DNA of 64,000 nucleotides from Clostridium oryzae. GTDB taxonomy: Bacteria; Bacillota; Clostridia; Clostridiales; Clostridiaceae. Under the pieces are notes generated by a model. The model did not search any database and was not told the origin of the DNA. It worked only from the letters and a program-made list of their open reading frames with translations. Below are positions 1 to 6,906 of this stretch, piece after piece. Where the stretch lies: positions 20,194 through 84,193 of the forward strand of contig NZ_MZGV01000017.1 in NCBI RefSeq assembly GCF_002029235.1. Direction: 5' to 3'. Numbering within the stretch: position 1 is the stretch's first letter; each line of letters starts with the position of its first letter. The position numbers and the translations under genes were made by a program.

Positions 1-46
1 ACCTCCAATCATTTTTATACAAAATTAGTATTAACAAAATAAAAAG

Positions 47-91
47 GATAATAAAGAGAACTCTTTTTTCAAAAGTTTCTCCCTATTATCC
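47..91 (-). terminator. Terminator-like hairpin
   Basis: Arms GGATAATA (47-54) and TATTATCC (84-91) are complementary. On the minus strand the stem is followed by a T-rich stretch, so it could stop minus-strand transcription. It lies beyond the closer terminator of the first gene, so its client is unclear. The rest of 1-250 is AT-rich with no supported gene. Confidence 0.4.
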
Positions 92-252
92 GTTACTTAC
101 ATCAATGGGGCTATTAAATTTTTCACTATAATTTTTTTTATAACAAAAAAACATATACAAAATTATACTCCCCTTTCTGGCCTCACAGGACCAATTTAAA
201 GCGTATTTTCTATACTATTTTAATTTATAAGTTTATCTGTGTCAAGAGAAAA

Positions 253-285
253 AATTAGGAATCCAGCATAACTGAATTCCTAATT
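253..285 (-). terminator. Intrinsic terminator of the first lysine-rich protein gene
   Basis: Fourteen-base arms (253-266 and 272-285) pair with one mismatch around a short loop. On the minus strand the stem runs into a run of six Ts. It lies 23 bases past the stop of the 308-955 gene. The stem sequence resembles the hairpin at 8113-8135. Confidence 0.7.
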
Positions 286-307
286 ACTATGTTTATTGTA
301 GTTATTC

Positions 308-955
308 CTAAGGAGTAACTACAGTTCCAGCTGAAGTTGTAGTATCTGCTGGTGTTGTTTCATCAGTTGGTGTTGTTGTATTAGTTTCATCTTCAGAAAC
401 TACTGTAGCTGTTCTAGCAATAGTAAGAGCGTCATCATATAAACCAATTAATTTAGTAAGTTTTGCAACTTTGCTATTCTGCTTGGCAATAACTTTATCT
501 ATAGCTGTAATAGCTGATGAATATTGAGTTCCTTTGCTTTTAGCTTCTGCTTTTTTTGCTTCACTATCAACCGAAGCTGTATCTGTTGCATCTTTATAGG
601 CAGCACTTATTGCCTTAATTTTTGCGTTTAACGCTGTTAATTGATCTGCAGGTAGAGTTTTAGTACCCTCCTTAATTGCTCCCATTATTTTATTCAATTC
701 TGCTTTTTTTGCATTTACCTTTTTCTTTAAATCAACAAACTTCTTTACATTTGCCTTCATTGTTGTAAGTTCTTCTTTAAGTTGCTGCTTTTGTTTACTT
801 ACCTTTACAGCTTCTTTCTTGCTCTTTGAGCTAGATTTAGATAGTGATGTAACTTTTGCTGCAGCTTTAGGATTCGTTTTACTAGTTTTTGCATAAGCAG
901 CAGTTGGTACTGCAAGTAGAGCTATTAATGTCATTGCTATAATTTTCTTTTTCAT
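308..955 (-). CDS. Exported lysine-rich coiled-coil protein
   Basis: A protein of 215 residues that I do not recognise as a named family. The start MKKKIIAM at 955 is chosen because AAAGGTGG lies just upstream; a GTG 12 bases earlier would fall inside that site. Residues 1-22 form a signal peptide (KKK, hydrophobic core, cleavage near AAYA-K). The mature part is rich in Lys, Ala and Ser with heptad-like helical segments (about 45-185), so probably a secreted coiled coil, and ends in a Thr-rich tail closing with VVTP. The gene at 1112-1897 is a paralog: near-identical signal peptide, a KTLP-containing segment and the same tail type. A promoter matching the neighbouring sigI promoter lies upstream, so I infer membership of a SigI regulon. 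Function unknown. Confidence 0.8.
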   Translation of the reverse strand: MKKKIIAMTLIALLAVPTAAYAKTSKTNPKAAAKVTSLSKSSSKSKKEAVKVSKQKQQLKEELTTMKANVKKFVDLKKKVNAKKAELNKIMGAIKEGTKTLPADQLTALNAKIKAISAAYKDATDTASVDSEAKKAEAKSKGTQYSSAITAIDKVIAKQNSKVAKLTKLIGLYDDALTIARTATVVSEDETNTTTPTDETTPADTTTSAGTVVTP

Positions 956-1056
956 ATTTACTACCACCTTTCACTGTCAATACACTCTTGATTCATTCAG
1001 ATAATTAGATAAAAAATTGTATTTTAAGTATTAGACTTAATTCGTTTGATTTAATA

Positions 1057-1085
1057 TACGAAAGCTAATTTTATTTTTGAGGGGT
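1057..1085 (-). promoter_or_regulatory. Putative SigI-type promoter of the 308-955 gene
   Basis: On the minus strand ACCCCTCAAAAAT is followed after a fixed gap by CGTA, 29 bases in all. The same elements with the same total length occur at 2018-2046 and 2074-2102. Bacillus SigI promoters use an ACCCCC-like -35 and a CGAA-like -10, which this resembles. It sits about 100 bases upstream of the start codon. Confidence 0.6.
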
Positions 1086-1111
1086 ATGTATGAATTTCTA
1101 ATTTAGTTTTC

Positions 1112-1897
1112 TTATGGAATAATTACATTCTCATCAGAAGTTGTTGTTTCTGTGTCTGTTGATGTTGTTGATGTATCCGTTGGTGTGGTTGTCGTATCTG
1201 TACTAGTTTCATCATCAGTAACTTCTGTAGCTGCACTTGTAACAGCAAGAACTTCATCGTATTTAGTACTCAATTCTGTAAGTTTTTCATATATGCTCTT
1301 CTGCTTATTTACAACTTCATTTAATGCTGAAACAGCATCCTCAAGCTTACCTTCTTTGGCCTTCTTTTCTGCCTTCTGGGTTGCACTGGTTATTTTAGCT
1401 ATTCCTTTTACTATATCCTTATACTCATCTTGTAGATCGTCAGTTTTGGAAATTAAATCCTCCAACTGATCTTCAGGTAAAGTTTTAGTGCCGTCTAATA
1501 TTTCCTCTAACGCCTCATTCAAGTTACTTTTCTTTATATTTACTTCCTTTCTTAGCTCATTGATCTTTTTAACATTTGTTTTTATAGTTGTAACCTGCTG
1601 ATTAATCAAGGTCTTAAATTTTGCTTGCTTGTCCTTCTTGTTTCCTCGTTTTTTATCTTGTTCATCTTTTTTGTTCTTATCATTCTTCTTTTCATTTTCT
1701 TTTTGATCTCTTTTATCTTTCTCGCTGTCTTGATCGTCTTTTTGTTCAGCCTTTTGCTTATCTTTTTCAGCAGCCTTCTTTTCAACTTTTTCAATCTTTA
1801 CTTTTTCTTTAGGCTTCTCTTTGTTGTCTTTTGCATAAGCTGCTGTTGGAACTGCAATTAATGCCATTAATACAAGTGCTATAATTTTCTTTTTCAT
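1112..1897 (-). CDS. Exported charged coiled-coil protein (paralog of 308-955)
   Basis: A protein of 261 residues. The start MKKKIIAL at 1897 is preferred over two upstream ATGs because AAAGGTGG sits 7 bases before it and the N-terminus then matches the paralog. Signal peptide 1-23 ending AAYA-K; residues about 25-90 form an extremely charged K/E/D/Q-rich segment that is probably an extended helix; about 90-215 is a coiled-coil region alignable with the paralog, including KTLP followed by DQL; the tail is Thr/Ser/Asp-rich and ends in VIIP. No enzymatic motif is visible. It is divergent from sigI-rsgI and has a SigI-type promoter. It may be an envelope-associated or released protein under SigI control; this is inference. 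Confidence 0.8.
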   Translation of the reverse strand: MKKKIIALVLMALIAVPTAAYAKDNKEKPKEKVKIEKVEKKAAEKDKQKAEQKDDQDSEKDKRDQKENEKKNDKNKKDEQDKKRGNKKDKQAKFKTLINQQVTTIKTNVKKINELRKEVNIKKSNLNEALEEILDGTKTLPEDQLEDLISKTDDLQDEYKDIVKGIAKITSATQKAEKKAKEGKLEDAVSALNEVVNKQKSIYEKLTELSTKYDEVLAVTSAATEVTDDETSTDTTTTPTDTSTTSTDTETTTSDENVIIP

Positions 1898-2017
1898 TTT
1901 CATTCCACCTTTCATAGTTAGATAAAATCTCTTGCTTTATCTTGATAATTAGTTAAAATAGAAATAAATAATTTTAATATAAATTTAAATTTTCCTTGAT
2001 TTTATTTTATACATTAT

Positions 2018-2046
2018 TACGTAAAACATTTTCATTTTTGGGGGGT
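2018..2046 (-). promoter_or_regulatory. Putative SigI-type promoter of the 1112-1897 gene
   Basis: On the minus strand ACCCCCCAAAAAT is followed by CGTA with a total length of 29 bases, the same geometry as at 1057-1085 and 2074-2102. The -35-like part is the closest of the three to the known SigI ACCCCC element. No good TTGACA/TATAAT pair overlaps it. Confidence 0.6.
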
Positions 2047-2073
2047 CTACATAAAATTTATTTTATTTTTTGT

Positions 2074-2102
2074 ACCCTTCAAAATTTATATATTCACACG
2101 TA
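2074..2102 (+). promoter_or_regulatory. Putative autoregulatory SigI promoter of sigI-rsgI
   Basis: ACCCTTCAAAATTT followed by ACGTA, total 29 bases, matches the two minus-strand promoters of the neighbouring genes. It ends 22 bases before the sigI ATG, which leaves a short leader holding the GGGGGATGGG ribosome site. Autoregulation is usual for sigI operons. Confidence 0.55.
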
Positions 2103-2124
2103 CTGATAAAAGGGGGATGGGCCC

Positions 2125-2808
2125 ATGGAAAAACAGTTTCTTAATAAAGACAATAGAGACAAATTTATAGAAGAAAATAAAGGCTTTGTTTACACCGTAG
2201 CTTCCACCATTTGCAATAGAAAACTGGATTGGGTAAATGATGATGAACTCAGCATATCTCTTATTGCCTTCAATAATGCATGTGATACATATGATGATTG
2301 TAAAGGTAGTTTTTTGGGTTATGCAAAGGTATTAATAAAAAATGCACTGATAGATTACTTTAGAAAAACAAAAAATACTCCTTACCTAATGTTCGAAAAT
2401 CACGATGAAGTAACAGATTATATAGATAACAAAAGTGCGCTGACTGAATTTGAAAAAAGCCGAGAAAAGCTAGAACTAGCGGATGAGATTGCGTTGTTTT
2501 CAAAGAAACTATCAACTTTTAAATTAAGCTTTACTGATTTATTAGATTCATGTCCCTCGCATATTGATACAAGGAATAATCTCTTAAATATTGCATTCAA
2601 ATGTTCTTCGGAAAAATCCATATTAGATTATATAAATAGTAAAAAGAAACTTCCTATAAGTGAAATAATGCTTCTTACAAATTCAAAAAGAAAATTTATG
2701 GACAAATGGAGAAAATATATATTAGCTCTAATATTGATATTATCTGATAATGATTATTCTTATTTAAAATCGTACTTGAATATAAAGGTAGGTGAATATG
2801 ATGGCTAA
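2125..2808 (+). CDS. sigI: RNA polymerase sigma-I factor
   Basis: A protein of 227 residues, the usual SigI length. The N-terminal half resembles sigma region 2: NKGFVYTVAS near residue 19, LSISLIAFNNACDTYD near 43-58, GSFLGYAKVLIKNALIDYFRK near 62-82. The C-terminal part (SKRKFMDKWRKYILALILIL, then YLKSYL) matches the SigI-specific C-terminal domain, not sigma-70 region 4. The stop overlaps the start of the next gene, its membrane anti-sigma partner. In Bacillus SigI responds to heat and envelope stress; in cellulolytic clostridia multiple SigI factors respond to polysaccharides. Here the readable targets are its own operon and two exported lysine-rich proteins. Confidence 0.88.
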   Translation: MEKQFLNKDNRDKFIEENKGFVYTVASTICNRKLDWVNDDELSISLIAFNNACDTYDDCKGSFLGYAKVLIKNALIDYFRKTKNTPYLMFENHDEVTDYIDNKSALTEFEKSREKLELADEIALFSKKLSTFKLSFTDLLDSCPSHIDTRNNLLNIAFKCSSEKSILDYINSKKKLPISEIMLLTNSKRKFMDKWRKYILALILILSDNDYSYLKSYLNIKVGEYDG

Positions 2809-3937
2809 AACTGGTTTAGTATTAAAAATTGAAAATAATACAGCTATAATAATTACTCCTTCTGGTGAATTTGCAAAAGTAGCCATTTCAGGAAAGCCTC
2901 CGAAGATTGGTGATACCTACACTGGTAACTTAAAAAGAAAGCACAGCTATATAAGATATTTATCAGCGGCAGTAGTATTATTTATGATTTTCATTTTTGG
3001 CGGAGGTACCTATGGTTATTGTTCTACTGCGCAAATAGTTAAAGTAAGCATAAATCCGTCCGTAGAACTGAAAGTTAATTATTTTGGTAAAATTATTAAA
3101 TATGCTCCTCTTAACAATGACGGTCGAATTCTACTCAAAAATCTGAAGTTGAATAATAAAACTACAGATGATGCTCTGGTAGCTTTAGTTAAAAAAGCAG
3201 AGAAGGATAATTTTATTAACAAAGATTATACACTTAAGGGGAAAACTATATCGGTTGAAATTTCATCCACCAGTTTTTATAAATCAGCAAAATTGGATAA
3301 ATTCAACAGTTACGTTAGTGATGAGAAAATAAATACAATCATAGATAACAACGGAACACACAGCAGTAAGAAATTTAATAAGAATAATAACGCCAACAGC
3401 GAGAAAATAACGAAACCAACTAAAAAATCAGCTGATGCTGTGAGAAAAAAACATACTGCTAAAAAGGACAGTTCTGTATCTGCCAATGAGAATGCTCCGG
3501 CAATCAAAACTGCCAGCGGTGCTAGTAAAGAACGCAAACAGCATAGACAAACTAGCAGAACCATCGCAAAACACAATGGTATCTCTTCAAAAAACAGTAC
3601 GAGTTCAAAAAACACTAATAAAGCAAATAATAAAAGTAACACGCAAAACAGTGCTAAGACATCTGATAAAAGCAAGGTAAATAGCAATAACAAAGCAAAA
3701 AGTAATTTAAGTTCAAAAAGTACTACTAAAACTACTAGTAGCAGCAACGGGAATAAAAACACTAAAACTGCATCAGGCAAGTCAGTTGATGCAAAAAATA
3801 ATAGTAGTAATAAATCTGACAATAAAAATAACAGTAAAGATAATAAAAGTAATTCGCAAGATCATGGTAATGACAACAAAGATAATAGTAACAATGATAA
3901 CAGTAAGAATGATAATAAAGATCATGGCAAAAAGTAA
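2798..3937 (+). CDS. rsgI: Membrane anti-sigma-I factor RsgI with low-complexity ectodomain
   Basis: About 379 residues from the ATG at 2798 (a second ATG follows at once; a GTG at 2792 lies within the likely ribosome site). Residues 1-45 are the cytoplasmic RsgI N-terminal SigI-binding domain. One membrane segment spans about 50-72. It is followed by the conserved RsgI juxtamembrane domain with VSINPSVEL near residue 86; the Asn-Pro in this motif is the reported autocleavage point in clostridial RsgI proteins. From about 190 to the end the protein is Lys/Ser/Asn/Thr-rich low complexity, ending in Asp/Asn/Lys/His-rich repeats, with no recognisable carbohydrate-binding module. Translationally coupled to sigI. 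The ectodomain probably lies within or across the cell wall. Confidence 0.88.
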   Translation: MMAKTGLVLKIENNTAIIITPSGEFAKVAISGKPPKIGDTYTGNLKRKHSYIRYLSAAVVLFMIFIFGGGTYGYCSTAQIVKVSINPSVELKVNYFGKIIKYAPLNNDGRILLKNLKLNNKTTDDALVALVKKAEKDNFINKDYTLKGKTISVEISSTSFYKSAKLDKFNSYVSDEKINTIIDNNGTHSSKKFNKNNNANSEKITKPTKKSADAVRKKHTAKKDSSVSANENAPAIKTASGASKERKQHRQTSRTIAKHNGISSKNSTSSKNTNKANNKSNTQNSAKTSDKSKVNSNNKAKSNLSSKSTTKTTSSSNGNKNTKTASGKSVDAKNNSSNKSDNKNNSKDNKSNSQDHGNDNKDNSNNDNSKNDNKDHGKK

Positions 3938-3944
3938 TTTAATG

Positions 3945-3990
3945 GAGCTGCTTAAATTATACAAAAATTCAAGCAGCTTCTATTGTATTT
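3945..3990 (+). terminator. Terminator after rsgI
   Basis: AGCTGCTT (3946-3953) pairs with AAGCAGCT (3971-3978), followed by a T-rich run. It lies just past the rsgI stop; a second, stronger hairpin follows at 4018. Confidence 0.6.
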
Positions 3991-4017
3991 AATTGCTCAA
4001 AATATGACACACTAAGT

Positions 4018-4065
4018 AATATCAGAATATATTTAGTTAAAAAATGTATTCTGATATTTTTAATT
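4018..4065 (+). terminator. Second terminator after rsgI
   Basis: Perfect 12-bp arms AATATCAGAATA (4018-4029) and TATTCTGATATT (4047-4058) followed by TTTAATTT. It insulates araA from sigI-rsgI. Confidence 0.7.
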
Positions 4066-4070
4066 TAATA

Positions 4071-4124
4071 TTGCTAATCTCTAACTAGGTATTGTATAAT
4101 GTACCTATAATGTTGTGCATACAA
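4071..4124 (+). promoter_or_regulatory. araA promoter with AraR-like operator
   Basis: TTGCTA (4071-4076) and TATAAT (4095-4100) are 18 bases apart. The dyad TTGTGCATACAA at 4113-4124, just after the expected start, resembles AraR boxes of Bacillus (TTGTAC-like half sites). A partial half site (ATACAAGT) recurs at 4141. No AraR gene is in the window. Arabinose-responsive repression is inferred. Confidence 0.5.
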
Positions 4125-4242
4125 GTTGCCGAAATATGCAATACAAGTAGCCATGCTATTTCGATTATTCCTGCACAAGTTTATTGCAAACATAATTAAA
4201 AACCTTTACAATTTATTTAAATTATTGAAGGAGGACATCAAA

Positions 4243-5733
4243 ATGTTCAAGAAAAAAGCTTATGAATTTTGGTTTGTAACAGGTAGTCAGCACCTGTACG
4301 GACAAGAAACGTTAAAACAAGTAGATGCACATTCAAAAGAAATAGCAGATGCATTGGATAAATCTTCTGATATATCTTATAAGGTGGTTTTCAAACCAGT
4401 AGTAACAACTCCAGAAGAAATAAGAAAGATTTGTATAGAAGCAACTGCAGATTCTAACTGTGCTGGTATAATCACATGGATGCATACCTTTTCTCCAGCA
4501 AAAATGTGGATATGGGGACTTTCAGAACTCAGAAAGCCTTTGCTTCATCTTCATACTCAATTTAACAGAGATATTCCATGGGATTCAATCGATATGGACT
4601 TCATGAACTTAAATCAATCTGCTCATGGCGATAGAGAATATGGTTACATTGGAGCTAGAATGAGACTTCCTAAGAAAATTGTTGTAGGCCATTGGCAGGA
4701 TCCTGAAGTATCTAAAAAGATAGGAGAATGGATGAACGTTGCTGCTTCCTTCATTGAAAGCAAGAGTCTTAAAGTTGCTCGTTTCGGAGATAACATGAGA
4801 GAAGTTGCTGTAACTGAAGGAGATAAAGTAGAAGCTGAAATCAAATTCGGATGGGCAGTAAGTGCTTATGCCATAGCAGATCTTGTTACTAGAGTAGATG
4901 CTGTATCTGAAAGTGATATTAATGCACTTATTGACGAATACGAATCTCTATATGATTTTGCTGAAGATGCTAGAAAAGGTGGTTCAAAACACGAATCAGT
5001 TCGTTATCAAGCTCGTATCGAAGCCGGATTAAGAGGCTTCCTTGAGGATGGCGGTTTTGATGCTTTCACAACTAATTTTGAAGTTCTTCACGGCATGAAA
5101 CAACTTCCAGGTCTTGCAGTACAGAGACTTACAGCTGATGGTTATGGCTTTGGTGCTGAAGGTGACTGGAAAACAGCTGCATTAGTAAGAACAATGAAAA
5201 TAATGGCTGATAATAAGAACACAGCTCTTATGGAGGATTATACTTACAATTTTGAACCAGGCAATGAATTGATATTAGAAGCTCATATGCTGGAGGTTTG
5301 CCCTTCATTAGCTGCTACAAAACCAAAAATTGAAGTTCATCCTTTAGGCATCGGCGGAAAAGCTGATCCTGCTAGATTAACTTTCGATGGTAAAGCTGGT
5401 CATGGTCTTGCTGCTTCACTTATAGATATGGGAAACAGATTTAGACTTATTATTAACGAAGTAGATGCTGTAAAACAGGAAAGACCAATGCCAAAACTTC
5501 CTGTAGGCCGTGTGCTTTGGAGACCAGAACCTAGCCTTAAAGAGTCTGCAGAAGCTTGGATTCTTGCTGGAGGTGCTCACCATACATCCTTCAGTTTAAA
5601 TGTTACTCCAACTCAGCTTTTTGACTGGGCAGAGCTCACTGGAATTGAATGTGTAATTATAAATAAAGACACTAACTTACTTAACTTCAGAAATGAACTT
5701 AAGTGGAACGAAATTTTCTGGAAACTTAAATAA
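4243..5733 (+). CDS. araA: L-arabinose isomerase
   Basis: Isomerises L-arabinose to L-ribulose in the cytoplasm, the first step of arabinose catabolism. 496 residues, the family's usual size. The start MFKKKAYEFW at 4243 is set by AAGGAGG at 4228-4234; the reading frame is open further upstream but runs through the operator. Recognisable motifs: FVTGSQHLYGQETL near the start, YGFGAEGDWK with one catalytic Glu, EAHMLEVCPS with the second catalytic Glu and a metal-binding His, and GGAHHTSFS with the other metal-binding His. It stands alone: no araB or araD is adjacent. A strong hairpin terminator follows directly. It fits with the GH127 beta-L-arabinofuranosidase and ABC importer at 44.8-49.9 kb. 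Confidence 0.95.
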   Translation: MFKKKAYEFWFVTGSQHLYGQETLKQVDAHSKEIADALDKSSDISYKVVFKPVVTTPEEIRKICIEATADSNCAGIITWMHTFSPAKMWIWGLSELRKPLLHLHTQFNRDIPWDSIDMDFMNLNQSAHGDREYGYIGARMRLPKKIVVGHWQDPEVSKKIGEWMNVAASFIESKSLKVARFGDNMREVAVTEGDKVEAEIKFGWAVSAYAIADLVTRVDAVSESDINALIDEYESLYDFAEDARKGGSKHESVRYQARIEAGLRGFLEDGGFDAFTTNFEVLHGMKQLPGLAVQRLTADGYGFGAEGDWKTAALVRTMKIMADNKNTALMEDYTYNFEPGNELILEAHMLEVCPSLAATKPKIEVHPLGIGGKADPARLTFDGKAGHGLAASLIDMGNRFRLIINEVDAVKQERPMPKLPVGRVLWRPEPSLKESAEAWILAGGAHHTSFSLNVTPTQLFDWAELTGIECVIINKDTNLLNFRNELKWNEIFWKLK

Positions 5734-5736
5734 TAG

Positions 5737-5792
5737 AAGGGGTGAGTGACCTCCGTCGGCTGAAAAATGCCTCCTGCGGTCACTCACCCCTT
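5737..5792 (+). terminator. Terminator hairpin with conserved loop (family also at 42791)
   Basis: Fifteen-base perfect arms (5737-5751 and 5778-5792) close a loop containing TCCGTCGGCTGAAAAATG. Another hairpin after ilvD (42791-42848) has entirely different stem bases but the same loop core. Position right after the araA stop implies a terminator role; loop conservation suggests more. Confidence 0.7.
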
Positions 5793-5941
5793 TAACCAAC
5801 TCTATGTATTTACAAAGTATTATTTTCTGTATTCCTTCTTCCAAATGTTTTTCTTGTTTATTTGAAAAATAGTATTTTCTTCAAAGTTATCTTCATATTA
5901 CTTCGTATATCTTAGTTAATCTTTTGGCAGTACATAGTGTT

Positions 5942-6244
5942 TTATCCGCTTGTTTTAATCACTTCATATCCTTGATTGATTACCTTTTGAAATTCAGATG
6001 ATATACTATTCCAATCAAGCACATCAACTCTATATGTAAGTTCCGACTCCTGGAAAGCTTCTTTAATATCATAAACAAGCTGCCAATCCAATTTCTCTTT
6101 CCCTAAAATAACTAAATCGAGATCCGAATACCTTTTTTGAGTTCCTTTATATCTTGAACCAAAAACTCTTACTTCACAGTCAGGAACATATCTTCTAAGT
6201 ATCTCAAGAATAATATCTAATTCAGTTTCCGTAACATTAATCAT
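5942..6244 (-). CDS. mntA: MntA-type nucleotidyltransferase antitoxin
   Basis: 100 residues: a minimal nucleotidyltransferase. The active-site signature GSX10DXD is complete (GSR at about 29-31, then SDLDL). In characterised MntA/HepT pairs this enzyme adds AMP to the HEPN toxin and silences it. Its start overlaps the end of the HEPN gene by 8 bases, so the toxin gene comes first. A third catalytic acidic residue is likely in VDVLDW near residue 74. The pair stands alone between araA and an exporter gene, as mobile toxin-antitoxin modules often do. The symbol is by family. Confidence 0.85.
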   Translation of the reverse strand: MINVTETELDIILEILRRYVPDCEVRVFGSRYKGTQKRYSDLDLVILGKEKLDWQLVYDIKEAFQESELTYRVDVLDWNSISSEFQKVINQGYEVIKTSG

Positions 6245-6659
6245 TTCTTTGCTCCAACCTAACTACAAAATCTTTAGCATAAGGAAGAAATGAAAGAGAT
6301 GCTTGAAACACTTCCTCTGCTATTTCATTATCATATATATGAGATGTACTGTTTCTTGCCCTATGAAACTCCATCCATTTATTCACATCGTCAATTAACC
6401 TATTTTCCGCACTTACCCTGAACAACTCTCTTCTAGTCACTCCATCAACAATTTCTGGACTTACATTCTCCTCAATCCATCTCTTCATAAACTTCCAACA
6501 GAGCTCATAAGTGAATTCAAAATTTTGTATAACTCCCGCTTCAATAGTTTTAATTTCATCTATGCTTGTTCTAGTATCTCCTTTTTTACTAGTTACAACG
6601 TTGATTGCCCTTTCTAAAGAAGCTAGCGCTCTTTTAATGCTGCTAATTTCCAGGCTCAC
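6237..6659 (-). CDS. hepT: HepT-like HEPN toxin (HI0074 family)
   Basis: About 140 residues. I place the start at the GTG at 6659 (VSLEISS) because GGAGG lies 7 bases upstream; the frame is open 9 codons further but without a ribosome site. All-helical HEPN fold. The RX4HXY ribonuclease motif is intact as RNSTSHIY near residue 105, the Tyr being the residue AMPylated by MntA in studied systems. The family was once annotated as a nucleotidyltransferase substrate-binding subunit. Co-transcribed and overlapping with mntA. Likely an RNA-cleaving toxin; target unknown. Confidence 0.85.
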   Translation of the reverse strand: MSLEISSIKRALASLERAINVVTSKKGDTRTSIDEIKTIEAGVIQNFEFTYELCWKFMKRWIEENVSPEIVDGVTRRELFRVSAENRLIDDVNKWMEFHRARNSTSHIYDNEIAEEVFQASLSFLPYAKDFVVRLEQRND

Positions 6660-6790
6660 TTTAATTCCTCCATTCGCATAAAACATACTATTAATTCCTA
6701 AGGACTTAATTAATCTTCTATTTACTTATTATATCACATCTATTTCTGTTCATTCCTTAACTAAACCACTTTCATCTTTACATACCATTG

Positions 6791-6843
6791 TATAATTGGT
6801 AAACTGAAATAAGGATAGTGACAGCGCTGCTATCCTTATTTTT
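6791..6843 (+). promoter_or_regulatory. Possible promoter and attenuator hairpin before the MFS gene
   Basis: TATAAT at 6791-6796 is followed almost at once by perfect 12-base arms (6807-6818, 6830-6841) and a T run. No plus-strand gene lies upstream to be terminated, so the hairpin may be a leader attenuator of the exporter gene that starts 64 bases later. No good -35 was found. Confidence 0.35.
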
Positions 6844-6906
6844 ATGCATTTATAATCTTCATTTATGCATATGAACAGGTTATCTACATAAACGGAGGTT
6901 TTAAAC

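Noticed and set aside
1152..1861. Open frames on the plus strand opposite the lysine-rich protein gene
   Set aside because: They mirror the low-complexity Lys/Glu codons, have no ribosome site and read as Val/Ser/Phe-rich nonsense.
3310..3964. Long Leu/Val-rich frame opposite rsgI
   Set aside because: It is the antisense of the Lys/Asn/Ser-rich tail, without a start signal.
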